From CAMLOF01 sp041913045 (GTDB taxonomy: Bacteria; Pseudomonadota; Gammaproteobacteria; Burkholderiales; Burkholderiaceae_C), in contig JAYSGB010000001.1 in NCBI GenBank assembly GCA_041913045.1, positions 211,233 through 275,232 of the forward strand: a DNA stretch of 64,000 nucleotides, in the 5' to 3' direction. The stretch's first letter is position 1. The number at the start of each line of letters is the position of its first letter. The notes beneath the pieces are model-generated. The model searched no databases. It was not told the origin of the DNA and worked only from the letters and a program-made list of their open reading frames with translations. The position numbers and the translations under genes were made by a program. Below, piece by piece: positions 24,229-32,565 of this stretch.

Positions 24229-24995
24229 ACCACCTCCGTCGATTGTTCACCAAGCCCGGTGATCGTCAGCCGCAGCCGATATCTCCCCGTTGTAAGTAGC
24301 GATGACGGGCCATTCCCACACCAGGAGGCGTGCCAGTTGTGATCACATCACCGGGTTCGAGCACCATGAAGCGCGACAAGTACGAAATCAGATATGCCGG
24401 ATGAAAGATCATGGTGCTGGTGGATCCGCTCCGCATCTCTTCATCGTTGACTTCGAGCCGCAGCGTCAAATCCAGCGGATCCGGGATCTCATCGGCGGTG
24501 ACCAGCCAGGGGCCGAGAGGGCCGAACCCTGATGCATTCTTGCTTTTGGCCCATCGCCCCTGACGCTCGAACTGCCAGACTCGTTCGCTCACGTCGTTTC
24601 AGATGCAGCAACCGGCGATATGGGACAGCGCCTGCGACTCGCTGACCTGGTGGCATCGGTACTGGGTCGTTGGCGCCAGATAAGGAACTCGGCGTCTTGT
24701 TGAACACGACGGGTTCGGTGGGGATGGGCATGTTTGCTTCAATAGCATGGTCCACATAATTGAGGCCGATGGCGATGAAGTTGCGTGTTCCCCCAATGCA
24801 AGGTCCGACGCGCATGCCCTCCGGTACGAGCGGCAACGCCTCTGGGTTCAGAAGCGCTAGATGATCAAGCGTCTTCGGGTTCAGCGTTGCCGCAGTCAAG
24901 TCGGGTAACACGTGACCCAGATCCCGGATTCGCATGTGGCGGTCCAGCAGACCAGGGCGTTCTTGGCCAGAAGGGCCGTATCGCAGCAATTTCAT
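24225..24995 (-). pseudogene. Fumarylacetoacetate hydrolase family protein, broken
   Basis: N-terminal part 24995-24600 (CIGGTRNFIAIGLNYVDHA, PTEPVVFNKTPSSLSGAND) and C-terminal part 24592-24266 (SERVWQFERQGRWAKSKN, FGPLGPWLVTADEIPDP, MVLEPGDVITTGTPPGVGMA) are in different frames. The stretch between VPMPPGQ and the VSESQAL frame is missing the DWEVELA-type segment with metal-binding acids, so there is an internal deletion as well. A further slip near GDI cuts off RLTITGLGEQS, still readable to 24225. Family members hydrate or cleave beta-diketo acids. Non-functional. Confidence 0.87.
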
Positions 24996-25017
24996 GGGGA
25001 GTTTCTCCTGTCCTAAA

Positions 25018-25275
25018 TCAGCGTTCTGCCACGTGTTCGACGCTCAGGCTGCGGCAGTCCATCTCGTACTCCAGTCCCTGTACCGGTGGGCGGTTGAAGT
25101 GCCAGGTCAGGCCATGGCGCATGACCCCGCGGGCGGCCAGCTCCTGCGCCATGCGTCGCTCCATCTCTTCAATCACCCAGACCCCCTTCTTGGCTATGGC
25201 GGCTGGCGACGTGTCGCCATAGCAAACTGCGCCGTCCTTGTAGTTGCCCTGGCCTTCCGGCGATTCCGCACCGCT
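25018..25275 (-). pseudogene. 3' fragment of an unrecognised gene
   Basis: The minus frame encodes SPEGQGNYKDGAVCYGD, TSPAAIAKKGVWVIEEME and HFNRPPVQGLEYEMDC, ending at 25018, 23 bases before the FAA hydrolase start. Codon use and spacing suggest the end of a real gene that once began the operon. The left (N-terminal) part is missing: the frame runs into LysR-coding DNA of the other strand near 25270-25290. I do not recognise the family. Confidence 0.5.
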
Positions 25276-25286
25276 GGAGATAACGA

Positions 25287-25844
25287 ATGAGCCGTCATCC
25301 TCATGTCAAGCTTACAGTTGAAGTCGTAGGCTCCAATACTGCCGCCGATATGGTCGCCAAGCTGCAGGCCGACTTGGGTCTTTTGTTCGGCCATTCGCCT
25401 CGTGGCGATCTCATTGAGCTTGCATTCATGCGACAGCCGTTGTGTCTCATCGTCGCGAGGAATCATCCTCTGGCCAAGAAGAAGGCCTGCTCTGTTTCAG
25501 ATCTGAGTGGGCATCGAGTTGTTGTTCCTGACAGCACGTTCGGAATTCGACAGGAGATCGATCGCGCCGCCGCTCTTGCAAAGGTCAACCTAAATGTCGT
25601 ACTTGAGAGCAACTCCATAGAATTGATGCGGCAGTCTGTAGTCGACGGAAGTGCCGCAGCATTTCTTCCTCGGCATGCCGTGTTCAACGAAATTCAATCT
25701 AGGACGGTGGTAGCGGTCCCCTTGACGGAAAGACGTCTGTCAAAGACAAGAATTACCTTGGTGAGGTCAGCGGCTCAACCTCTGACTGCTTCCGCACAAA
25801 AGGCGGTGGATATCTTACGTATCCAGATGGCCGAAGATAGTTAG
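25287..25844 (+). pseudogene. LysR-type regulator, C-terminal domain only
   Basis: 185 codons that match the effector domain of LysR regulators (HPHVKLTVEVVGSNTAADMV, LCLIVARNHPLAKKK, GHRVVVPDSTFGIRQEIDRA). The helix-turn-helix part is absent and stop codons stand just upstream in frame. It begins exactly where the opposite-strand fragment ends, so one deletion removed both 5' ends and the shared promoter. Lower GC than the flanking genes. Confidence 0.85.
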
Positions 25845-25878
25845 GGACAGTGTTCAAGCACTTTTGGCGGAACTATTC

Positions 25879-25995
25879 TCAACACGCTCTTGGGCCTATG
25901 CTGCGCACGCGGCGCGAAAAGGCGGCGATCTGGTGGAAGTCGCCCGTGTCGGCGACCACCGTGGTGAGCTGTCTGAGTGCGTCGAGCTGGTTCAT
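25879..25995 (-). pseudogene. Transaldolase N-terminal remnant
   Basis: The first 20 or so codons (MNQLDALRQLTTVVADTGDF) are those of TalB-type transaldolase; after FHQIAAF the similarity stops and the frame ends at 25879. Only the extreme 5' end of the gene is left, next to the truncated LysR gene. A scrap left by deletion or rearrangement. Confidence 0.75.
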
Positions 25996-26075
25996 TTTTT
26001 CATTATTGGGCGCAGCAGCGCGGCAAAACCGGAAGTTCAACGGTTTCGTAACCAGCTTGTTCCTGCCGCCGTGGT

Positions 26076-26846
26076 TCAGGCAAACCCGGGCCACCACAGC
26101 AGCGCCAGGCCCCACAAGAGCAAGCCGACGCCAGCAACACGGCGAACCCAGGGCTGACCTGGCAGCAGTTTTTCGGCAAGCACGTACAGCGCAAGGGCGG
26201 CAATCCACACCAGGTTCATCAGCCCACCCACGAAGAGCAGGAGCATCAGCACCCAGCAGCAGCCCAGGCAGTAGATGCCATGGCGCCAGCCCATCCACAA
26301 CGCACCGCGCGGGCCTTCGCGCCAGTGCGTCATGACGAATGCAAGTGGTGAATGGCAATGCTCCAGACAGGTCCGCTTCAATGGCGTCCACTGGTACAGC
26401 CCGGCGGCCACGAAGGTGGCTGCGGCAAGGGCCACGCTGCTCAGTTCCATCATCGGCGACAACAAGGCCAACCGTTCCAGGGCAAATTGCAACGCTGTGG
26501 CAGCGACGCCAAAGCCGCCCCACACCATCAGATAGCCCGCGGTGAACGCCGCCGTGACCCAGCCGGCATGGGGCTGGCGACCCGCGATGCTGGCATGCAC
26601 AAGGATCACCGGCAGTGCACTGGGCAGCATCATGGCCACCATCATCACCCACCACATGGCCAACATGACCAGAGCGTGCGCGGGCGTCCAAGGCCCGCTG
26701 CTCATGGGCATGAGCATGCCGCCCATGTCCTCCAGCGTGCCGGCACCGCTCCACAGGTAAGCCCAGGCAGCGCCCTCTACCAGGAGCAGGCCCAACACCA
26801 CCGTGGCACGTTCGTGGCGCGAAACCTGCCGGAGCAGTCTGTCCAT
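26076..26846 (-). CDS. DUF2182 integral membrane protein
   Basis: 256 aa with about six hydrophobic segments. Seen: AMWWVMMVAMMLPSALPVIL, a His/Cys motif CLEHCHSPL, and GIYCLGCCWVLMLLLFVGGLMN, which are the hallmarks of DUF2182 (predicted metal-binding membrane protein). It lies 34 bases after a DUF1326 gene; the two families often occur together. Function unknown; the conserved Cys, His and Met residues suggest metal handling. Confidence 0.88.
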   Translation of the reverse strand: MDRLLRQVSRHERATVVLGLLLVEGAAWAYLWSGAGTLEDMGGMLMPMSSGPWTPAHALVMLAMWWVMMVAMMLPSALPVILVHASIAGRQPHAGWVTAAFTAGYLMVWGGFGVAATALQFALERLALLSPMMELSSVALAAATFVAAGLYQWTPLKRTCLEHCHSPLAFVMTHWREGPRGALWMGWRHGIYCLGCCWVLMLLLFVGGLMNLVWIAALALYVLAEKLLPGQPWVRRVAGVGLLLWGLALLWWPGFA

Positions 26847-26880
26847 GCTTGCCGCCTGTGCGGTGGGTTTTCTGGCGGCT

Positions 26881-27513
26881 TCAGGCGACCACGCCCTGGG
26901 GCGTCTGCGTCACGTGGGCCAGGGTGCTGTGGCGGCCTTGTGTTTCGAAGGCAATCGCACCCGTGCTGCGGATGCCGGAGGATGCGATCTCCCCTTCCAG
27001 GTGCTCGAAGCCCTCGGGCAGTACCACCTTGGCGCGGTGCTCGGCACCTGTGACCGGGTTGCGGATCGGTTCGACATCGGTTTCCAGCCAGCCAGGGATG
27101 CGCACGCGTGCCCGGCGCCCTTCCTTGTCGAATTCAAAGGTGATGGGGGCGAATACCGGGTCGTGGTGCTTCGAGACGATCAGGCTGAAGATGTGGAAGA
27201 GTGTGCCTTCGGCCGAGTTTTGCCCGGACAGGATGGCGAAGAGCGCTTCACGCTGTTCGCTGCTGGCTTTCTCGTCGACGATCAACTGGGCCTGGCCGTT
27301 GCCTTCATGCAATGCGCTGGGGAACGCCACAGTGACGAAGAAGCTGAGGCCGTCAAGGCTCACCTGCTTGAAGTGGCCTTTGGTGATGTGCATGCCAACC
27401 AGGCCCTTGCACCAGCCGTGCGTGGGCGGCGCGTTGAAGTCACAGGGGCAACCATATGCGCAGCTGCAGTTTTTGATCCACTCGCCTTCCAGGCGCCAGT
27501 CGGGGTGTGCCAT
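26881..27513 (-). CDS. DUF1326 domain protein
   Basis: 210 aa cytoplasmic protein with the conserved N-terminal cysteine block KNCSCAYGCPCDFNAPPTHG and WCKGLVGMHI. ATG 27513 is chosen because GAAGGAGAAG precedes it and the conserved part begins there. Co-directional with and just upstream of DUF2182, so the pair is likely one operon. No function is established for the family. Confidence 0.87.
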   Translation of the reverse strand: MAHPDWRLEGEWIKNCSCAYGCPCDFNAPPTHGWCKGLVGMHITKGHFKQVSLDGLSFFVTVAFPSALHEGNGQAQLIVDEKASSEQREALFAILSGQNSAEGTLFHIFSLIVSKHHDPVFAPITFEFDKEGRRARVRIPGWLETDVEPIRNPVTGAEHRAKVVLPEGFEHLEGEIASSGIRSTGAIAFETQGRHSTLAHVTQTPQGVVA

Positions 27514-27613
27514 GGCGGCTTCTCCTTCGACGGAAATTTCGGCACAAGGCCGGAACCGGCCAACCCGTTGAATCGACCGGGGGGCCATCATTCTGAACCT
27601 CTGGCAGGTCAAG

Positions 27614-28570
27614 TCAAGTTGCGCGGATGGCGTCACCCCTGCCACCCACAAAGGCGATCAGTTGCGCCGCCGCGGGTGAAAACGGGCGCGCCTTGGACGT
27701 GACGACACCGTAGGCGCCAAGTTGCTGGCGCAGTTGGTGTTTCAGGCACACCAACATGCCATGTTGCTCATAGCGCTCGGCCACCTCGCTCGGGATCACG
27801 GCGATCATTTCGGAGTGGGCCAGCAGGTTGGTGGTGGTGAGGATGGACGAGGTCTCGATCAACCCTGGCGGAGGGCGGCTGCCATGGCTGCGGAACTCCT
27901 GTTCCAGCAACTCGCGCATGGGGCTGCCGCGGGGTTGGAGGATCCATTGGAACTTCATCAGGTCGTTCCACGGCACGCGAACCAGCTTGGCCAGCGGGTG
28001 GCTGGGCGAAACCACCAGCGACAGCGCTTCCTTGGCCAGCGGCTCGAAGTGCAGTTCGTCGATCTGTTCGCCGGGTGCACGGCCGAACACCACGTCCAGG
28101 TCACCCCGGCGCAGACCTTCGGCCAGGCGGTCGCTGGTGTCCACCGTGATCTCGATCGTCAGGCGCGGGTACAGCGCCTTCAAGCGTATGAGTGCCTTGG
28201 ACAACACCGCCGGCGACGCAGCCATGATGCTGCCGATGCACAGCTTGCCCGCATTGCCTTGTGAGAGTTCGCCCAGTTCGCGGGTCAGTGCGTCGAAGTG
28301 GCCCTGCAGGCCCTGGAAATAGCCCAGCACCACCCTGCCAGCCTCTGTCAGTTCCAGCCCCCGGCCTACCCGCTTGAAAAGCGCAGTGCCCAGCGTGTGC
28401 TCCAGCTCGTGAAGCATCTTGGTGGCTGCAGGTTGCGTCATGCCCAGTTCCACGGCCGCGGCACGCAGCGTGCGCAGCCGACCTATGGCCAGCAGCAATG
28501 CCACCTGGCGCATGCGCAGGCGGTTGAGCAGTTGGGCGGTGGGCAGAACGCTCATGTATTTGATATCCAT
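27614..28570 (-). CDS. LysR-type regulator, GbpR-like
   Basis: 318 aa. N-terminal helix-turn-helix (LRTLRAAAVELGMTQPAATKMLHELE) and a full effector domain. The N terminus (LLNRLRMRQVALLLAIGRL) resembles GbpR, a regulator of sugar-binding-protein genes. Divergent from the sugar-acid cluster that begins at 28674; the intervening region holds a dyad. I infer it controls that cluster in response to a pathway intermediate. ATG 28570 or 28555 could be the start. Confidence 0.9.
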   Translation of the reverse strand: MDIKYMSVLPTAQLLNRLRMRQVALLLAIGRLRTLRAAAVELGMTQPAATKMLHELEHTLGTALFKRVGRGLELTEAGRVVLGYFQGLQGHFDALTRELGELSQGNAGKLCIGSIMAASPAVLSKALIRLKALYPRLTIEITVDTSDRLAEGLRRGDLDVVFGRAPGEQIDELHFEPLAKEALSLVVSPSHPLAKLVRVPWNDLMKFQWILQPRGSPMRELLEQEFRSHGSRPPPGLIETSSILTTTNLLAHSEMIAVIPSEVAERYEQHGMLVCLKHQLRQQLGAYGVVTSKARPFSPAAAQLIAFVGGRGDAIRAT

Positions 28571-28583
28571 AGGTTATCAATCA

Positions 28584-28605
28584 ATGAAAACTTTCTAATT
28601 TTCAT
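28584..28605. promoter_or_regulatory. Dyad in the LysR/TctC divergent promoter
   Basis: ATGAAAA-N8-TTTTCAT with perfect seven-base arms in the AT-rich gap between the divergent LysR and TctC genes. Position and symmetry fit a LysR binding site. Inference only. Confidence 0.5.
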
Positions 28606-28673
28606 TTATCGATGGCGTGCCTATTATCCGTTCACCCTCGCGAGAACAGCGGGGGAAACACAGGAGACAGCAC

Positions 28674-29633
28674 GTGAATCGACGCAAACTATTTCTCTCG
28701 GCAGGCCTGCTGGCCATCGTTGCTGGCGCCCAGGCGCAAGAGTGGCCGACCCAGCCCGTGAAGCTTCTGGTGGGTTCGGCCCCGGGTGGGGGTACCGACG
28801 CCATGGCGCGCGCTGTGGCAGACCGCCTGGGGCCGCTGCTCAAGCAGACGGTGGTGGTGGAGAACCGGCCTGGTGCGTCCAATACCCTGGCGGCGGACAT
28901 CACCGCCAAGTCCAACGACGGGCACACGCTGGTGATGGGGGTGTCCACCGCGCACGCAATCGCGCCGCACCTGCTGAAGCTTTCCTACGACAACAACAAA
29001 GACCTGGTGCCGGTGGCCTTTGTGGGCGCGGTGCCGAACGTGCTGGTGGTCAACACCGGCCTGGGGGTGTCCAGCGTGGCCGAACTGGTGAAGATGGCCA
29101 AGGGCAAACCGGGTCAGTTGAACTACGCCACCAGCGGCTCAGGCAGCACGCAGCACATCGCCGCCGAGCTGTTCAAGGATGTGACCGGCACCTTCATCAC
29201 CCACATTCCCTACCGTGGCAGCAGCCCGGCGCTGATGGACCTGATGGCCGGGCGTGTGCAGCTCAGTTTCGACACCATGCCTTCGGTCATCGGGCACATC
29301 CGCAACGGCAAGATCAAGCCACTGGCGGTGGCTGCCGCCAAGCGCAACCCGCAACTGCCCGACGTGCCGACCATGGCCGAGGCCGGTGTGAAGGGCGTGG
29401 AGATGAGTGCGTGGTATGGCGTCTATGCCCCGGCTGGCACCCCCAAGGCGGTGGTGGATCGCCTGAACACCGAGATCAACAAGGTGATTGCGATGCCCGA
29501 GACGCAGACGCGCCTGAGCGCGATCGGCGCCGACCTCACGCCTATGTCGCAGGCGCAGTTCCTGGCGTTCCACAACGCCGAGAACCAGCGCTATGGCGAC
29601 CTGATCCGCAAGAAGAACATCAAGCTGGACTGA
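28674..29633 (+). CDS. Bug/TctC-family periplasmic binding protein
   Basis: Tripartite tricarboxylate transporter type binding protein, 319 aa, with a signal peptide (RRKLFLSAGLLAIVAGAQA) and the Bug signatures WPTQPVKLLVGSAPGGGTD, VVENRPGAS and PYRGSSPALMDLMAGR. GTG 28674 with AGGAGA upstream fits the signal peptide start. No TctA/TctB membrane genes follow; instead DctQ and DctM of a TRAP transporter come next. First gene of the sugar-acid cluster. Confidence 0.9.
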   Translation: MNRRKLFLSAGLLAIVAGAQAQEWPTQPVKLLVGSAPGGGTDAMARAVADRLGPLLKQTVVVENRPGASNTLAADITAKSNDGHTLVMGVSTAHAIAPHLLKLSYDNNKDLVPVAFVGAVPNVLVVNTGLGVSSVAELVKMAKGKPGQLNYATSGSGSTQHIAAELFKDVTGTFITHIPYRGSSPALMDLMAGRVQLSFDTMPSVIGHIRNGKIKPLAVAAAKRNPQLPDVPTMAEAGVKGVEMSAWYGVYAPAGTPKAVVDRLNTEINKVIAMPETQTRLSAIGADLTPMSQAQFLAFHNAENQRYGDLIRKKNIKLD

Positions 29634-29646
29634 GCAGGAGCCGTCC

Positions 29647-30150
29647 ATGATTCCTCGTGTCGTGATCCGCTTGATCGAGTGGCTGCTGATCGCCTTGCTG
29701 GGTGTGATGGTGGTGCTCGTGTTTGGCAACGTGGTGCTGCGTTACGGCTTCAACTCCGGCATCGTTTTTTCGGAGGAGGTGTCGCGCTTCGTCTTCATGT
29801 GGCTGACGCTGCTGGGGGCCCTGGTGGCCATGCACGATGGCGCCCACCTGGGCATGAACAGCGTCATCGCGGCCCTGCCCGTGTGGGGCCAACGCATCGC
29901 ACGCTTCACCTCGGACGCGCTGATGCTGGGCTGCTGTGCACTGCTGGGCCACGGCACCTGGAAGCAGGTGGTGCTGGCCATGGACGACCACTCGCCCGTT
30001 ACCGGTGTGCCCATGGGGCTGGTGTTTTCCGGGTTGCTGGTCACCTCGGTGGGCATTGCGCTGGTCCTGCTGCATTCCTTGTGGCGCCAGCTCACTGGCC
30101 GCATGCCCGTTGCGGAACTCGCGGCCAATCATCAGGCGGAAGTCGAATAA
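29647..30150 (+). CDS. TRAP transporter small permease (DctQ-like)
   Basis: 167 aa with four hydrophobic segments, the first being LIEWLLIALLGVMVVLVFGNVVLRYG. Matches the DctQ domain. It partners with the large permease that starts nine bases after its stop. Part of a secondary, sodium-driven uptake system for organic acids. Confidence 0.92.
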   Translation: MIPRVVIRLIEWLLIALLGVMVVLVFGNVVLRYGFNSGIVFSEEVSRFVFMWLTLLGALVAMHDGAHLGMNSVIAALPVWGQRIARFTSDALMLGCCALLGHGTWKQVVLAMDDHSPVTGVPMGLVFSGLLVTSVGIALVLLHSLWRQLTGRMPVAELAANHQAEVE

Positions 30151-30159
30151 GGACGGGCC

Positions 30160-31440
30160 ATGACCATCGTTGTTTTCGTGTCTTCTCTGCTTGGCGCCAT
30201 GGCGCTGGGCATGCCCATCGCATTCGCCCTTGTGGTGTGCGGCGTGGCGCTCATGGTGTACATGGGTAATTTCGACACCCAGATCCTTGCGCAGAACCTG
30301 CTGGAGGGTGTCAACAACTACCCGTTGATGGCGGTGCCCTTCTTCATGCTGGCGGGCGAGTTGATGAACGCTGGCGGCATTTCCCGGCGCATCATCGCCA
30401 TGGCCGAGGCCGTGGTGGGCCATGTGCGGGGTGGACTGGGCTACGTGGCGATTCTGGCCGCGCTGGTCATGGCCAGCATTTCCGGTTCGGCCGTGGCCGA
30501 CACGGCGGCCCTGGCGGCGGTGCTGATCCCGTTGATGCGCCAGGCGGGCTACAACATCCCCCGTGCATCAGGTCTGATCGCGGAAGGCGGCATCATTGCG
30601 CCTGTCATTCCGCCGTCCATTCCCTTCGTCATCTTTGGCGTGGCCGCGCAGGTGTCCATCACCAAGCTGTTCCTTGCCGGTATCGTGCCCGGCATCCTGA
30701 TGGGCGCGGCCCTCTGGGTGACCTGGTGGCTCTGCGCCCGCAAGGACGCCCCTGCCGTCGAGGGCCGCCGTTTCGAGTGGGCCCGCCTGCGCCACGCCGT
30801 GCGCGACGGTCTGTGGGCCCTGGCGCTGCCAGTGGTCATCATCGGGGGCATGAAGGCGGGCGTTTTCACGCCCACCGAGGCCGCCGTGGTGGCCGCCGTG
30901 TATTCACTGCTGGTGGGCCTGTTCGTCTACCGCGAACTCAAGCTGCCCGCCCTGCCGGAACTGATGCTGCAGGCGGCCAAGACCTCCAGCGTGGTGATGT
31001 TCTTGGTGGCCACCGCGCTGGTGTCGGCCTGGCTGATCACCATTGCCAACATCCCGGCCGAGGTGACGGAATTGCTGCGTCCGCTGATGGACAACAAACT
31101 CCTGCTCATGCTGGCCATGATGGCCCTGGTGGTGGTGGTCGGAACCGCGCTGGACCTCATGCCCACGGTGCTGATCCTCACACCGGTGCTGATGCCCATC
31201 GTCAAGCAGGCGGGCATCGACCCCATCTACTTTGGCGTGCTGTTCATCATGAACAACGCCATCGGTCTGTTGACACCCCCTGTGGGCACCGTGCTCAACG
31301 TGGTGGCTGGGGTGTCGCGTGAGCCGCTGGGCGCGGTCACTCGGGGTGTCTGGCCCTTCCTGCTGGCGCAGCTGCTGGTGCTGACGTTGCTCATCCTCTT
31401 CCCGTCCATCGTCATGGTGCCGGCTCGCTGGTTCTACTGA
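30160..31440 (+). CDS. TRAP transporter large permease (DctM-like)
   Basis: 426 aa, the usual DctM length, with about 12 hydrophobic segments and the family pattern LLEGVNNYPLMAVPFFMLAGELMN, SGSAVADTAALAAVLIPLM and VIPPSIPFVIFGV. Forms the transport channel together with DctQ. Two DctP-type binding proteins lie downstream (34708, 36708). Confidence 0.95.
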   Translation: MTIVVFVSSLLGAMALGMPIAFALVVCGVALMVYMGNFDTQILAQNLLEGVNNYPLMAVPFFMLAGELMNAGGISRRIIAMAEAVVGHVRGGLGYVAILAALVMASISGSAVADTAALAAVLIPLMRQAGYNIPRASGLIAEGGIIAPVIPPSIPFVIFGVAAQVSITKLFLAGIVPGILMGAALWVTWWLCARKDAPAVEGRRFEWARLRHAVRDGLWALALPVVIIGGMKAGVFTPTEAAVVAAVYSLLVGLFVYRELKLPALPELMLQAAKTSSVVMFLVATALVSAWLITIANIPAEVTELLRPLMDNKLLLMLAMMALVVVVGTALDLMPTVLILTPVLMPIVKQAGIDPIYFGVLFIMNNAIGLLTPPVGTVLNVVAGVSREPLGAVTRGVWPFLLAQLLVLTLLILFPSIVMVPARWFY

Positions 31441-31479
31441 AGCGATGCATTCCACCTACCTTGTCATTGAGAGCCGTAC

Positions 31480-32514
31480 ATGAGTTCTTCCCACCTTCCT
31501 GTTGTTGCCCTCACCCTGGGTGACCCGGCCGGTATCGGCCCTGAACTGATGGCCCGCTTGCTGGGCCAGACCGATGCCGCACAGCACGCCAACATCGTGC
31601 TCGCGGGCGATCCCTGGCTGTGGGAGCAGGGCCAGCAGATCGCCGGTGTGCGGGTGGCCACACACGAGGTGTCCCGTTTCGATGAAGTCCGGGGCCGGGC
31701 TCAACCCCACGTGCCTGCCTGGCTGCCCATGGACACCGTTCGGCCTGAACAGGTGCAACGTTCGGTGGCGCAGGCCCCTGGAGGGGCCTCGGTCATCCGC
31801 GTGCTCAACGCCTGCATGGATGCGGCATTGCGCAAGGACGTTGATGCGATCTGCTTTGCACCGCTCAACAAGCACGCGATGAAACTGGGCGGACTGCGGC
31901 ACGAGGACGAACTGCACCATTTCGCTGAGTACCTTGGTGTCAAGAGCTATTTCTGCGAGTTCAACACCCTGGGCAACTTGTGGACCTCGCGTGTGTCCTC
32001 GCACATCCCGCTCAAGGACGCAGCCAGCCACCTGAGCCAGGCGCGGATCATGGATGCGGCGCGCCTCATCCACCGCTCGCTGCAGGCGGCGGGCTTTGCG
32101 CAACCTCGTGTGGCCGTTGCCGCCTTCAACCCGCATGGCGGCGACGGGGGCACCTGCGGCCGCGAGGAAATCGACATCATCGAACCCGCCGTGCGCGCGC
32201 TCAATGCAGAGGGTCTGCCCATTGCCGGGCCTTTCCCTGCCGACACCATTTTCCTGAAGGCGCGCGACGGCGAGTACGACGCCATCGTCACGCTCTACCA
32301 CGACCAGGGGCAGATCGCCATCAAGCTGATGGGCTTCAGCAAAGGCGTGACGGTACAGGGCGGCCTGCCCCTGCCCATCACCACGCCGGCCCACGGCACC
32401 GCCTATGACATCGCTGGCCAGGGCCGTGCCGACGTCAACGCCACCTACAACGCCTTGCGCATAGCTGCCCGCATGGGTGCCAGCGCCCTGTACGCACGTT
32501 GGGCGCAGGTCTGA
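31480..32514 (+). CDS. PdxA-like NAD-dependent dehydrogenase (PdxA2-type)
   Basis: 344 aa metal-dependent dehydrogenase of the PdxA fold. Seen: TLGDPAGIGPELMARLL at the N terminus, the metal/substrate histidine segment YHDQGQIAIKLMG, and GGLPLPITTPAHGTAYDIAG. PdxA paralogues outside pyridoxal synthesis act on 4-phospho-threonate/erythronate or on cis-dihydrodiols (TphB). No DUF1537 kinase, the usual partner of PdxA2, is nearby, so the substrate here may not be phosphorylated. Within the sugar-acid cluster; role in the pathway not clear. Confidence 0.85.
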   Translation: MSSSHLPVVALTLGDPAGIGPELMARLLGQTDAAQHANIVLAGDPWLWEQGQQIAGVRVATHEVSRFDEVRGRAQPHVPAWLPMDTVRPEQVQRSVAQAPGGASVIRVLNACMDAALRKDVDAICFAPLNKHAMKLGGLRHEDELHHFAEYLGVKSYFCEFNTLGNLWTSRVSSHIPLKDAASHLSQARIMDAARLIHRSLQAAGFAQPRVAVAAFNPHGGDGGTCGREEIDIIEPAVRALNAEGLPIAGPFPADTIFLKARDGEYDAIVTLYHDQGQIAIKLMGFSKGVTVQGGLPLPITTPAHGTAYDIAGQGRADVNATYNALRIAARMGASALYARWAQV

Positions 32515-32565
32515 CGCTTCCCGCTTCCCTCACAACACCTTTCGACCCCACCCAAGGATTTCTCC

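Noticed and set aside
23345..24995. Reading the frameshifted dehydratase and hydrolase as sequencing errors
   Set aside because: Several independent lesions (duplication, base loss, internal deletions) in both genes, beside truncated neighbours; decay explains them better.
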